From: Elysia crispata
Taxonomy: Eukaryota > Mollusca > Gastropoda > Plakobranchidae
Length of the DNA stretch: 64,000 nucleotides
NCBI GenBank assembly: GCA_033675545.1
Contig: JAWDGP010005804.1
Span: forward strand, 73,501 to 137,500
Direction: 5' to 3'
The position numbers and the translations under genes were made by a program. The notes beneath the pieces were generated by a model. That model worked only from the letters and a program-made list of their open reading frames with translations, was not told where the DNA came from and searched no databases. Below, piece after piece: positions 1 through 12,559 of the stretch. Within the stretch, counting starts at the first letter, position 1; every line of letters begins with the position of its first letter.

Positions 1-3
1 CTG

Positions 4-77
<74 letters not shown>

Positions 78-233
78 GCTACTACGATTACTAATACCAT
101 ACTACTGCTGCTGCTGCCACAACTACTACTACTGCTGCTGCTCCTATGACTACGACTATGACGACGACGACGACCACCACCACCACCACGACGACGACGA
201 CCACCACGACGACGACGACCACCACCACCACCA

Positions 234-277
<44 letters not shown>

Positions 278-305
278 TCTTCTTTTTCTTCTTCTTCTTC
301 TTTTC
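1..305. repeat. Trinucleotide microsatellite (CTA/ACG/ACC/TTC)n
   Basis: An almost uninterrupted run of CTA/TAC triplets grades into ACG, ACC and finally TTC triplets. The poly-Val and poly-Thr reading frames through it are repeat artefacts. Confidence 0.95.
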
Positions 306-806
306 TTCTAATTATCACTACAAGTTAAAGTTATGTGAGTATTACCACGAAGAGAATGATAAAAAGCCCACACTCTTAAAGATATTATAATCTACAAATT
401 CCAAAATAGGCTAAGTTCACATATACATCAAAAACAAAGAAGGAATTTAGCCTTCCGAACTATTATCTTATCAACTTGAATAATTAATGAGCCATCAGAA
501 ATACTGTGGGCCCCTATGTTCTTATCTAGAAATTGGCATTGATGATAACCCTGGTGTAGAGGGCCAAAACTGATCATTCAGTGAATAGATCTTGCATACA
601 AAGGAATAGCTTCTTAAGAATATGATTACTGCTGCAGTCAGTAAGAAGGTGCATCTGCACAGAATTACTTGTTTTATTTTGAAGATGGTCTTAGTGTAAC
701 ATTTTTCTTTTTCCCACCGGATATTTGAACAAATAATTTTTAATGCAATCTTAAAACTCTTAATTTCTGGGGAAATGCATTGTTCTGGATGGAAAGTACC
801 GAATCT
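306..806. other. Non-coding 3' flank of SKA2
   Basis: Contains the SKA2 3' UTR and its poly(A) signal. Nothing else is recognisable before the microsatellite at the window edge. Confidence 0.6.
673..678 (-). terminator. Candidate poly(A) signal of SKA2
   Basis: AATAAA on the minus strand, about 130 nt downstream of the SKA2 stop codon. It supports ending the gene in the exon at 807-970. Confidence 0.55.
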
Positions 807-3800
807 TTAAAAAGTGAAGCTTACTTTGTTCACGTCTTCCAACTTTGCCCTGCCCCTTATCAAGTCTGACACTGATGCGAACTCTTCTGCTGAAACCTCC
901 ACAAACTCTGAGGCTGCTTCTCTCCTCTCTGCTGCACTTTGTTCATAAGAGATCTCTGGCTCTACAGCTGCTATGAAATAAATATAGAAATAAAACTGAC
1001 AACTAATGTTCATTGTGGCTAGCTTATATCAAATTAACCAAGAAAAGCACACATATACAGTTGATATTACCTGAAATATGTCATTCATGTCAGAGTATTA
1101 CAACCTTAGACTGTCACACTGCCTTCATCATAAATAAGTTTTATGCATTCAAAATTATTTTTTTAAGATTGCAATCATGTCCTAATCACTCAGTTATAGA
1201 CCATTGTACATCAGTTGCAGTCTGTTCAAACTTGAAAACAACTTTTTTTATGCCCTTGAGAAATATAAACTATCACTTCACGAGAGGAATCTTTCCTTTG
1301 GGGTTGGTTTAAATTAGCGTATATACATGTATAACATTAAGTAGAAGAAATAACTGGTCTATACAATTATTTTCAAAATGTTTCTATTATTAGAAATTAC
1401 TGCTGAGTTAAAGTAAGGGTCATTAAAATATACCTCACTCCAAATAGCAATAACTTAGAATTAGTAACCTTTGTGAGTGGCACTTTTTGGGAAAATTAAG
1501 CGAGAGGCCTAATACAAGATAACTTACATACAAGACGAAACAAGCACTTTCATTATATTTTTAATACTTGATCTAAAACCACCAAATCTATGAAAAGAAA
1601 AAAAACAAAAAACCAAGCAACAACCTTCTGCACCTGAAGAATTAGTTGATTTTGCAACCGATTCACTCGTTGTAACTGACCCAGTAGCACCTTCCACACT
1701 TTGCTCTGCATATGAAGCAGCTGGTTCTGTCGATGCTTGCAGTGACTCTACAGGAACCCCCATTAGTTGTGACAGCTCGGTGAGCATCACTTTCGATGTT
1801 TCTTCCAACTCTGGGTTGCGTTGCTGAAGAGCACAAGATTGACAAACACATGAAAAGATTAAACTTTCCTGTGAGAAATGGTAGTCTCAAAATATAAATC
1901 ATATATACAAATTGGAAACCCCTTTCTTGGAAAGGAATCACCATATCAATTTACTGGGGCTGGGGTGCGTGTACTTATTAAATAGGCTTGTAGATGGTCA
2001 GATTGATATCTCTCCTTTTACTTAAATGATTCAGACATATGCCTCCACCTACCCATCTTTACCTAAAATCTAGGTATCTCGATAATTCTTATTCTAAACA
2101 CAAAATTTAGATAAAGGACTAAAACCCATTTGGTCAAAAGGAAATCGACTAATTCTATACTTTCCCAATATGTTTTTAGTTCCATTTAATCGCTTTGAAA
2201 TTTTCACATTAACAGCATCAAAGTGCACTGCCTTGTGGGAATTCTTAGCCGCGCAGTTATTTAAACCTACATACTGTTATGAGGAAAGTTTTAAAAAATT
2301 TGTTACCCTAAAATTAAAATCTAAATTTCTCTAGTTGTAGATCTTAAACCTTTGATTTGAGTCTAGCTAATGTAAATATCTAGGCCCTAGATCTAGAATC
2401 TATTTTGAAGCAACTTTTTTAGATTCTTTACTTAGGTTTATACTATATTATATAGATCTAGATCTATTCCAGACACTTTTTATATCTGCCATCACCTATA
2501 TTGTATGCTTACTTTCAGTTTCATTCCTGCCATCTCTGCCCAGCTGTGCTTACAGGAAATAGTTCCCACATTCTCCTTTTTCATTTTAGAAAATAATAAT
2601 CACATTTTTGCCTTTAATTTTCGAAAAATACTATTTTGGAGAAAAATAATATTACCACTCCAATCTTTAGGGCAAATCACAACTTTATGCTAAATTTGAC
2701 GTTCTTAGGTGGTCTAGAAATGCTCCGTTAGATGGTCCTCATTTTCCCCTAACTCCATTTTATATGAACAGGTCTCAAAAGGTCAATAGTAGCGTAGTAG
2801 GATGATTACATGCACATTTTTTTTGCGATTTCAAAAAGATTTTTTAATAAAAATGATTAAATGTATTCTTCCAAGCACATGTTGAGGAGATAGGTATAGT
2901 TTAATACCTTTAAAACCACATAATTTAATTCTGTTTAGTTTTGTATTGATCCATTTACCATTTCGTCAATTCAATAAAAAATCACATAAAATACTGGTAT
3001 TTTTGAGCGGTTGTTTTTACAAAGTGACCAAGAATGTTCATAAAACCCATATATTTTTTTCATTTCTTTTTCGACATACAGTAGCTTTTCACATAATCAA
3101 CAGACCTAACAGAGAGCACAATTCCTTTTAAATCTTATCTTTCATATGTGCTTCTGGGCAATATGCTCTATCTCATTTAGAGGCCTATTTTAAGCAAAGC
3201 AGATCAGCTGTTATAAAATCACAGCTAACTTGCTACATGCTTGTACAAAGAGTGCTAAAAATAGAATTCACTTTGCTACAATAAACAGGGTGAATGCAAA
3301 CTCTAAAATCTGATTGGGCCTCTGAAAACAAATTATGTCCTTTCATGTCATATTATAACGTCCAGAATGTACTTAGTTCCTTGTTTACTTTCACTTTCTG
3401 GACTAAACCATTGTTGTCAAGTTCACCGGAATTGACCTCTTTCTTCCCGTACAACCCTCTTTATTTTACACTAGTCTCAATGGTCAAAGAAACCATTCAT
3501 TTCAAAAAAGTTCCTGACCATAACGTTCAGAAGCATTCAAGGCCCCATATAAAACAGCCGTTTTGGACCCTTTTTTTTTTTTTGAAGTACTTGTTTCAAA
3601 AGTTTAATCATTTTATTTTTTAGATAAATCTAAGCATGTCGGCAACAAATATTAAAGACTGGGCATTAACATGGTTCTTCTGACATTATGATGAATCAAT
3701 TAGGTCCACTACTATCGTTTCTCATGGGCTTTTAAAGTTTATTTTCAACTATTTCTTAATTCTAGGGTGGGAAAAGTTTTTAACTTAGTTTCAGGTTGAT

Positions 3801-6800
3801 TATTATTTACAACAAGGTGTGAACTGATGTAGATCTATGTTCTTCACGATCTTCCTGGTGTTACAATGTCAAAAAAGTTATGTCATTGTAACATCTGAAA
3901 GAACAAAATGTGTGCAGATTGGTTTGTTGACTCTTCATCAACATTGTTGACACTCTAGACTCTAGCTCTTGGTGAGGAACCAAAAATGGAGGCAGTTTAC
4001 ATTGAAGTCTAAATGTATTTAAAAGCTGCATACACAAAATTCTGGAACAAGTTCTTCCCAACTTTACAATGACAGACATTATGTCACTGTAACATCGGGA
4101 AGAACAAAATGTGTATGCCTACTTATTTGTACACTCCTTATCAATACTGTAGATCCATTACACTCTAGCTCTTGGTGAGGAATCAAAATGCTGCCAACTT
4201 TAAATAAGTTTATAAGCCTCCAACACAAAATTTTGGAACAAGTTCTTCTCGATGTTACAATGACAAAAATTGAAATCCGTTACACTATTAACTCAGAGTC
4301 TTGCCATTCAATTATCATATTTTAATGACTGATAACATCTATATTCTCCCTCAAAGTAATAATGGTATGGTTTGTTTTGCTCATAAGGTAGCTATACTTC
4401 AATCGTTTTATGTCATCAGCAATGTTGGGAAGATCAATCTGTATTGATGAAAACTAGTATATAATATTATTTCTGTGTCCATGTTCAGCTGCTTTTCAAT
4501 CCCAAGTTAGCTAAGTTGATTGGTGCATGCCTTAAATTTTGATAATTATTTGCAACAATTTATGAAGTAACAAGTTCTTCATAATCTTCCAGATGTTACA
4601 ATGACAGAAAATTGTGTCACCATAACATCCAGAAAGACATAATGTTCATTTATTAATATTTAGAACCCTAATCAACACTGCAGACGTCCTAGACAGTAAC
4701 TCTTGGCTAGGAATCAAATGCAGTCAGCTTAAAATTAAATGTAAATAATTTTAAAAGCCGTGAACAAAAAAATTCTGCATGAAAGTTTTTCTCGAAGTTC
4801 CAGTGACACAAATTTAATCCATTTACTACCTGAAATTATGAGTCTTTCTTTTCAACTATCATATTTTAATGTACAATAACATCTATATTTTTCACCCTAG
4901 GTATTAAGGGAGTGAATTTTTTGCTTCAAAGGTAGCTAAACTTGAATCTTTTTGTGTCATCAGTAACGTCCAGAAGATCATTCCATGGTGATGAAACGAA
5001 TCATTATACAAAGTATCTCCAATTTTTTTTTCAATAAATTTACACCTTTCTCTATGGTATTGAACAATTTTAAGACAAAGAGAGACAAAATAAATTCCAG
5101 GTCTAATGTAACGCTTTAGGGTTGACCTCCTGAGAATTGCTCTTATAGATTCTTAGCACCATCGCAAGATGCAAGGATGAGTCTCTCACAAGTCTTTATA
5201 TGTATTTGGTTAGAGCTGGTTAGAGTCGTTAATCTCATAAGTCAGTGCTACAAAATTTCCCACTACAGGATAAAACTAAGTTATCAGCAATCTCCTCTCT
5301 ATATTATGATGCTGCACCAAAATTAAATGAATTTAAATTCATAGCCTCATAAATTCATTCCCAATACCTTTTGGTTAATGAGCAAATTGTAAAAGCCTAA
5401 CCTCTCGGACAAAAATCTCATTGAATACCTTAAAAGTTATCGAGATTGACTTTTTTCAATGATTTCAATGTAAAATAGGCACTACAAAAAGATTCTCAAA
5501 AGAGCACTATTAAACTGTAAGTGTAGGCAAAAACAACTGCTCAACTGTAACAATGATTTGGAAAGCTTACTGCCCAGTTATAAAAATTTTGGTCAAATAA
5601 TGATAAAATCTTATCAGCATACTAAAATCTAACTTCTTTGACAATGATACATTTTGAAATTGTCTATTAGAGAAGTTAAAAAAAAATAATCTGACCCCAG
5701 TTTGCATTTCTAGCTTTTGAACCATCTCTGACATTGATAGGAGCTGAGATCGTAGAAAATCAACTGCATCCTGCAAATTATAAAAAAGGAAAAGACATAC
5801 AAATAGATATGTATAAATTTTCAGATTTTTTATTTATTTATTCATTAATACGAAAAAGTAGGCCCCTAAAGGTACATTCACAGTTTGAAAAAATCCATAG
5901 GTTAGCATAAAAAAAAAATAATAGCAAACTAAATCTCTACTAACAAAAGGTAAAAAAAAAGAATTTAGCTCTTCATTCTTTATTTCCTTTCTTATCTCGT
6001 CTAGTTTAAAGTCTCTAAGTCTATTGGTGGGGGAGAATCAAACCTTTTGTGCTGCTTGAATGCCTGCAATCTCTTGTCTCAGGTTTGTGTACTCTGTCTT
6101 CACTCCCTCAATTTCTTTCATGAGGCGCACTGGATTTTTCTATGGTAAATACATCAGTGAGAATTATAAGCATAAGAGATGTTACAGAAGTGAAATTTTA
6201 TTTTGTGTACGATATTTTTATGATAAGGGCAGTAAAAATTCTGTTCAACCAATGAGTGGGTTTTGCAGGGATAAGCAGTTACATGAGTTACTGTCAAAAC
6301 AAGCAGCTAAAATCTCATCTCATGATGATTCAAAATATAGGTATGAAAAAATTTGATAAAAGCAACTTCTAGGTTCTACAGCCAAAGAACTCATTACCCC
6401 AATTAGGAAAAGAAACAATCCTTGGTGACTATACAATGTTCAACAAAAATCACAATTAAAGGCCCTGCTAATATTTCTATCAATAAGTTGTTTTAGAGAT
6501 GTATGATGCTTGATAAAGCAGATTATGATACCTAGATTTGAATCACCTAACCTCTTCTGTTGTGCCTTTTCCCATGTCTAACTGGCGCTCTAAACGTAGA
6601 GTTAGATGCTTCAAGTCAGCATCTGCCTTGTTGAACTAAATTAAAAAAGAACATTGAAATAGAAAGCAAACATGTAACACTTGGTTTGAATTTTTATTTC
6701 TTTTTAACCAGTAATATGTTAATGCATCATACATTCATTTAGTGATGATAATGTTATTATCACTTATCAAAGGGATAGATGCTACTGAGGTGATATTAAC

Positions 6801-6998
6801 TAATATTAGGAATTAACCAAACATGTAATTAACTTAACTATTACAACTATTAAAGATACAAAAATCAAATGTTTTAATAGTATTTTATTTAATCTGCTGC
6901 TTGCTCATTGAACAAAAACGAAAAATCAAATAACATTGAACTAAATAAATAAGTGTACTACTGACCATGAGTTCCAAATTGTCAACTGTTTTTTCCAT
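807..6998 (-). CDS. SKA2: SKA2-like spindle and kinetochore-associated protein, six coding exons
   Basis: Coding exons on the minus strand are 6966-6998, 6552-6635, 6044-6139, 5696-5770, 1625-1823 and 807-970. All junctions are GT/AG, the phases close, and the product is 216 aa. Residues 1-96 form a coiled-coil segment that lines up with vertebrate SKA2: MEKTVDNLELMF against MEAEVDKLELMF, then KNPVRLMKEIEGVK against KNPVTLLKELSVIK. SKA2 joins SKA1 and SKA3 in the Ska complex, which couples kinetochores to spindle microtubules (known of the family). The last exon is read through to its own stop; a GTAAGC just before the stop could be an alternative donor. An AATAAA on the minus strand (673-678) lies about 130 nt past the stop. 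Human SKA2 is about 121 aa. The extra length here is a Ser/Thr/Ala-rich stretch, residues ~97-180, followed by an acidic C-terminus. The start codon is the first in-frame Met with homology. Confidence 0.83.
3839..5000. repeat. Diverged tandem repeat with palindromic core in SKA2 intron 4
   Basis: A hairpin-forming motif recurs near 3839-3905, 4051-4105 and 4573-4638, with half copies near 4242, 4786 and 4955. The best copy (4051-4105) has arms of about 24 nt, GTTCTTCCC...TACAATGACA and its near-complement TGTCACTGTAACATCGGGAAGAAC, around a 7-nt loop. Surrounding sequence repeats too: 'CTCTAGCTCTTGGTGAGGAA' occurs at ~3958 and ~4161, and a second block beginning near 4573 repeats the first at ~735 bp offset. 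The rest of this 3.9-kb intron (1824-5695) has no coding signal. Confidence 0.75.
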
Positions 6999-7034
6999 TT
7001 TTCTGAGCTTTTTCTGAGAATTCAAGTGTGGTAA

Positions 7035-7112
7035 CTAGTTATTTCCCTTCAATAGAGGCCTAAGTCTCTCTGGATCCAAGGACTTCAGACTGGTGTTCAA
7101 GAGAGCTTTCAT
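7035..7112 (-). other. Upstream ORF of 25 codons in the probable 5' leader of SKA2
   Basis: A short ORF, beginning MKALLNTSLKSLD and ending LLKGNN, lies on the same strand as SKA2 and stops 36 nt before the SKA2 start codon. Its composition looks protein-like. If it is in the mature leader it could modulate SKA2 translation or encode a micropeptide. A possible splice acceptor (CTCAG, about 20 nt before the SKA2 ATG) could exclude it from some mRNAs. Function is unknown. Confidence 0.4.
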
Positions 7113-8443
7113 TGATAAATGGGAATCAGATACAAATCAGTCTCATCTGCAGAACAAAAGCAAAACGAAAATTAAATATAGACAGGTAATGGGTAAAAGA
7201 ACGACTTGAACTTTAAGCGTTAGAATTTCCAAGCTCTGTTTTGTTTTTTTTTGCATGTATGTAAACTCTTGAATATGTAATGAAGATTTATCTATGAAAT
7301 AATCTCAGCAGCTTTAACTGGCTAAAAACAATCAACTCCCTCTTTTTCAAAGAACAATGCATTACATTTTATGCCTATGAGCTTTTGGATCAGCGGACAA
7401 AGATTTCATAATCCATTGTTCTGTGAGCTTTACTGAATGGATTTGAAAGGCTCCTGGCTGAAAATTATAGTTGTATCTCCTTCATTGAGAATTACAATGA
7501 CCTTTCATATCAAATGCTTTTTATAGGTTTTATAGTGAAAGTTAACTTACATTTTGAATTTCATTTTAAGTTTTAGGATGTGCATTTATCATTCAACTGC
7601 TGTAAGGCTCTAAACCTGAGTGAAAGTGGGCAGGATTTATTTTACTCTGGATATTTCAAAGGATTTCCTAAATTTTACAAGCTTGAATCTTCTCCTGCCT
7701 TTGTTCCACTGGAAAAAAAACTGAAGGCAGCTGGTCCACATTGTAATCATTCACACCCAACCCATAAAAAAAAATTAAGTTCATTTCTATGTCAATACCA
7801 TTTTCTGGACAAAAACTCTCTCAGTGTGACACTATAGGTTTGAGTTATATACATGTATTGTGTGTGTAAACAGTAATTTGCCCTACAATTTAATTTAAAG
7901 TATCCCAAATCTAAATTAAATATCTTGGCCCTCAAAAAATGATTTTTAAAATAAACCCCTTGGTTGCTAGATCTTCCCCTCCTCCCCCCATTTAAGGATT
8001 TTCCTCATAAGTTCGTCAGAACATAGGTGGCTTCCATTAATATTTTACTTAGTATTGAACAAAAAAACTAAAATCATAAATTATATATATAAGAATGCAA
8101 GGAAAACACTTGTGTGCGCTGCAATTTGTTTAAAAGAAATAATTATGAAATATGCCCAGGTAAAGACAGATATAAAAGAGAACAAACATTGAAAAAAGAC
8201 ACCTAAGAATCAAGTGCTCCTATCTCGTTCTTTTGGAATGAAAAGTCTTTGATTTTTGAAAGTATCAATGAAGAAAGAATACAATCATGAACATTAGGCC
8301 TGTAGACTTCTATATGTTTGAAAGAAAAATTATATAAAATGGCCAAGGTAAACTAAGCCATACTCATCTCGGTACATTAAACATGCCCTGGCAGACAATG
8401 GGTTTTAAGCAAAACAGTTTTTCAACCTTGTCAGGAGTTAAAA

Positions 8444-8450
<7 letters not shown>
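7113..8450. other. Intergenic and leader region between SKA2 and ERp29
   Basis: AT-rich, with no supported gene. It may contain non-coding 5' exons of SKA2 that cannot be fixed from sequence alone; a CTGCAG acceptor-like site lies near 7140 on the minus strand. The 85-codon ORF at 7580-7837 has no recognisable similarity. Confidence 0.5.

Positions 8451-8536
<86 letters not shown>
8451..8536. repeat. (GA)n microsatellite
   Basis: About 43 perfect GA repeats. Confidence 0.97.
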
Positions 8537-8539
<3 letters not shown>

Positions 8540-8940
8540 AATCCTTAACTCATCCGCAGGATAAACATTTTTGGTCTTCTGACATCTAAAATCCACAGAT
8601 ATTAGGCCTAATTACAAGTAGGGGCCAATTCTAGATCTAGAACTATATCTCTAGTATTGGGTGGGCCTACCATGAATTGTATCCATTTTTACTTATCGTA
8701 TCTTGAATCTTTTTTTAACTTCACGAGCTTGTAACACAAATAAACCGAAAACTTAAGAAACAAAATAATCTATCAGGTGAGATCAGAGTTAAGAATAAAA
8801 CAAAAAGAATTCAAGGCTTTCGTACATTCTTTTAAGTACCTCTTTCGAGATTCGAGCCAGAATGTTATTTTGTAAACAGTCTGGTTTCGTTGAGAGTAAT
8901 GTCCCCTATAAGAAAAAAAAAAAAAAAAAAAAATAGTTAT

Positions 8941-9018
8941 CCAATCAGCATCTCAATAATATTGTGTCGTGGCTTGAGGTCAATTTCTTCCGATTTACGT
9001 TAGAGCCTTTATGATTGG
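8941..9018 (+). promoter_or_regulatory. Candidate proximal promoter of ERp29 with two CCAAT boxes
   Basis: CCAATCAG at 8941 and an inverted CCAAT (ATTGG) at 9014-9018 lie 152 and 75 bp before the ERp29 start codon, with a CGTGG in between (8969). CCAAT plus CCACG-type elements are the components of ER-stress response elements in vertebrate ER chaperone genes, but the spacing here is not the canonical nine bases. No TATA box is visible. Confidence 0.35.
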
Positions 9019-9092
9019 ATCATCTTTTTAACGGGCCGGCTACTGTGATAGCTTGATCACAAGAACGAGAAGCTGCTTCACCATCTGAGGCG

Positions 9093-11865
9093 ATGATGTC
9101 TCCAAAATATTCTAAAATGTTCTTTGTGTGCTTTGCACTTGTTGCTACATTTTGCAGGCAAATTCATGCAGATGTTGTGCAAGGCTCAGTATCTCTCAAC
9201 TCTGGAGTCTTTGATAAGGTAAATTATTTGGAAATTTATTCTACCAGAACATGATTATACCCCTCCCCTTTCCCAGAAAGCTACTGTACTCTGTAGACCT
9301 TGCATAGTGTTTTACCATAATATCCTTTAAAATTGGTTATATTTATTGAACCACATACAGATCTGGTGAAATGACACTTTCAATGTTAAGTCAGTTCACC
9401 AAAATCTTGTTCATGTGACCAAGGTGTATTTCAATATTACATGGAATGATATTATGATTTTAATTGAGGTTACGCAGACAGATTGTCTACAGCTGACCAC
9501 GAGCCATATAACGTAACTAGCACATGGTTTTCGTAAACACAACAGTGTGCAATTATAGCCCTGTGTTGTTTACATTGGTTAACATCGGCATGTTAGTCGT
9601 GAAAAAGCGTAAGCTACCCAGACCTCACTAAAACTGACTTGGATCATATATGCATGCATGCAGTTGATACACACAGGCTAAATTATTAGGCTAGTTACTC
9701 AGTAGCATTAGAGCATTGTTCATGGGCATTATGTAACCCAGTGCATAATAGCTACGTTTTCATCAGAAGGGCTTGCATGTTTGGAAAAAATGATTATGCT
9801 ATGTACGGTTAGATAGGAGGATTTGCAAATCATATGTCAGTCAGTCTAAAATTGTAAAAATATACTGACCTAGTCTTGCTATTGGCCGGTTAGCGTTGTC
9901 TTCAAGACTTCTAAATTATTATGTCTAGAGGTCCTATTCAGTCATGTTTTGAGTGGTTGGGTGTAGTTCACCTTTTTTCGCATTTATATGTAACATGAAT
10001 TGAGTGTACGCAGTAGAATTAAAAGATGTATTGATTAACTAAATCTACTTTCTAGTCTAGACGTGGTCAACTGAGAGAAACTGAAGAGAAATGCCAGTAT
10101 TACTGATAAGTGACATTGCTTTCCCATGCAGGTCATTGAAAAGCACAAAGCTGTACTAGTGAAGTTTGATGAAACGTATCCATATGGCGAAAAGCAGGAT
10201 GCTTTCAAAGAGGTGGCCAAAACCAGTGTGTCTCAGCCTGACTTGCTTGTTGCTGAGGTTCATGTAGCAGGTACGGTTTTAATTCTTTTTTCTTTTTTCT
10301 AACACAAGTAGAAAATAAGGTAAATTCTGGGAAGTGCAAAAAGTATTTTGGTATTTAAAAGCAGTGTGATAAGTGAAATTTAAGTACAATTTCAATATTT
10401 CATGTTGAGTACTTGTTTGGTTCTTAACATTTATGGTTAAACAGTTACAATATTGAATCTATCTTTTCTTGGTCAACTAATCACACCTTTTGTTTGGCTT
10501 TTTTCTTTTTTAATTTCCTTATTTTACAATGAAAAGAGAAATACTATTCACACTCTGTGTTACTAATGTATAGAATCTTTATATTGTTTCATCTGTAAAC
10601 ATACCACTTATAAGTTATGTAAGTTGTTTTAAACTGTTTTTAAGGAATTAAATGCATGTCTTATTAGATCTTTTATGACCATCACTCTCTGCCTGTCTGA
10701 CTCCCTATTGCTTTCTCCCTTCCTTTTTCTGCACTTTCTTTCACTCTCTCTGCCTCTGTCTCTACTTTCTGCTCAGTACATCTCTCTCTTTCTCTCTCTC
10801 TCTCTCTAATTTTTTTAAAAGTCAATTTGACCCATGCATGTTATCTACAGACTATGGCGAGAAAGACAATCAAGACTTGGCTGAAAGATTTGGAATAACT
10901 AAAGAAGCATTCCCTGCCTACAGACTCTTTACTGATGGAAATTCTGAAAAAGCCAAAGCATCATTTAGTGGAGATGCTTTACAAGCAGACAGTATTAAAA
11001 ATTTCATTGTTAAAGAATCAGGTACGTGATAACAGTTAAAATTGTTTAAGCCAATTGATTGCCAGTATGAAATAAATAATCGGTTTGGATAGGCAAGAAA
11101 GAATTGAGAAATGTAACAGCAAGTTATGACTGCTTTCAATTGTTAAGAGCTAAAATTTCTGAGCAAGTTTTTAATTTTACTATGTCTTTACTTTATTATT
11201 TAAAATTCTACTATTCTAATTGTTATTTCAACACCTACATAGCTGTGTTTAGTCTTGTTTTTTGTTTTTTTGTTTTATTTTGTCCTGTTCAGGGATTGTC
11301 TCCTTACATTGAAATCTTTCAAACATTTATTGTCTTTTGGTCTGATGGTAGACACAGTAAGACTCAGAGGGCTGAGGTTTGAATCCTTGTCCTGAAAGGT
11401 GCAACTGAATCTTTTAGAACTGATGTTGCTCATGTGTAAAGCACAGCAGACTGAACTATATTTAAATTGTGCCAGCTTACTGCAATAAGTGTTGGGCAGT
11501 ATAACTTTATTGTTTTTTGCGACTGTACATTCTTTTGAAATAACCTATTGTCAATAATGATGGTCCTCCTTAAGAACTTTGTCAAGTGTTTCTTCCATCA
11601 TAGTCATTTAGATAAAATATCTGAGAAAAAAATGCTGTTATGCTAGATAGTTCATTTTATTATAGCATCATCTCTGTTGACCTCACTCCAATTGAAAACA
11701 AACTGTATATTATGTTTGCTCCTTTGATTAATTTTGATATGAATAAAAGCTCAAATTTTGGCTTCATGATAAAAAATTTTTTTCACTAGTTCAATCAATC
11801 AATGGGATAGAATTTCTGGTATCCTTTCTTCAGTAATGATTTTAATTAAATTCCATGGAGTGCAC

Positions 11866-11930
<65 letters not shown>

Positions 11931-12402
11931 ATTATTATTCATTTATTTATTTAAGACGGGTGAGAATTTTTTAATTTGAATTCTTCTTCATTTGATTCTT
12001 TGTCATCAATTTTTTTTTGTCTTTGATTGTTATCTCAGTGCTGGTTATTTCATTTTGTTTCTTTGTCAAGGTTTATGGCTTGGCCGTCCTGGATGTTTAG
12101 AAATGTTTGATAAACTGGTTCCAGAGTTTATCAAGGCGTCAGATGATGAAAGAGCCTCAATTCTCAGTGAAGCTGAGAAATCTGCACAAGACCTCACAAA
12201 AGATGAGGAAAAATTGGCTGCAGATACTTACATCAAAACCATGAAGAAAGTTTTAGACAAAGGCAACAGTTTTATCAAGGATGAGGTAACGAGAGTAGAA
12301 AAGCTTCGGTCTGGGAAAGTTAGTGATAATAAGAAGAAACAACTAGGAGATAGGCTTAACATTCTTGCATCATTTCAATTAGGATTGAAGGATGAATTGT
12401 AA
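9093..12402 (+). CDS. ERP29: Endoplasmic reticulum resident protein 29 (ERp29), four exons
   Basis: Exons are 9093-9218, 10132-10270, 10851-11021 and 12071-12402, with GT/AG introns and phases that close, giving 255 aa. Residues 1-26 are a signal peptide with cleavage expected after HA-26. Residues ~27-145 form the thioredoxin-like domain without a CxxC, so no oxidoreductase activity is expected. The family signature YPYGEKQD is at 58-65, and P110 sits where the fold has its cis-proline. The all-helical C-terminal domain follows, with GRPGC carrying the single family cysteine at 154. The protein ends in KDEL, where human ERp29 has KEEL, so ER retention is clear. ERp29 is a PDI-related escort chaperone for secretory and membrane proteins (known). 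Two consecutive ATGs (9093 and 9096) begin the ORF; the first is used here. Confidence 0.96.
10749..10807. repeat. CT-rich simple repeat in ERp29 intron 2
   Basis: Interrupted CTCTCT runs about 45 nt before the exon 3 acceptor. They may add to the pyrimidine tract. Confidence 0.7.
11340..11500 (+). repeat. Possible tRNA-derived SINE fragment in ERp29 intron 3
   Basis: GAGGTTTGAATCC at 11374-11386 resembles a pol III B box. An A box is not clear, so this is weak. Confidence 0.25.
11867..11930. repeat. (TA)n followed by a T tract in ERp29 intron 3
   Basis: About 24 TA repeats followed by about 17 T, roughly 140 bp before the exon 4 acceptor. Confidence 0.95.
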
Positions 12403-12526
12403 TATTATTTTTAATTAAGTTTGTTTTTGTAATTCCAAGTCATTTTTTTACTAAAATTTTAATCGCCTCATTCAAATGCAATAAGTTTTTATTCATGTCT
12501 TGTCTTGTTATTTTTTACGATGAAAC

Positions 12527-12532
12527 AATAAA
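12527..12532 (+). terminator. Poly(A) signal of ERp29
   Basis: AATAAA 125 nt after the ERp29 stop codon. Confidence 0.7.
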
Positions 12533-12559
12533 ATGTTCAATTTCTTTGTTTATAAATGC

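Noticed and set aside
91-328. Poly-Val and poly-Thr ORFs on both strands
   Set aside because: They are translations of a triplet microsatellite.
11104-11382. 92-codon ORF in ERp29 intron 3
   Set aside because: AT-rich intronic sequence with no similarity and no splice support.
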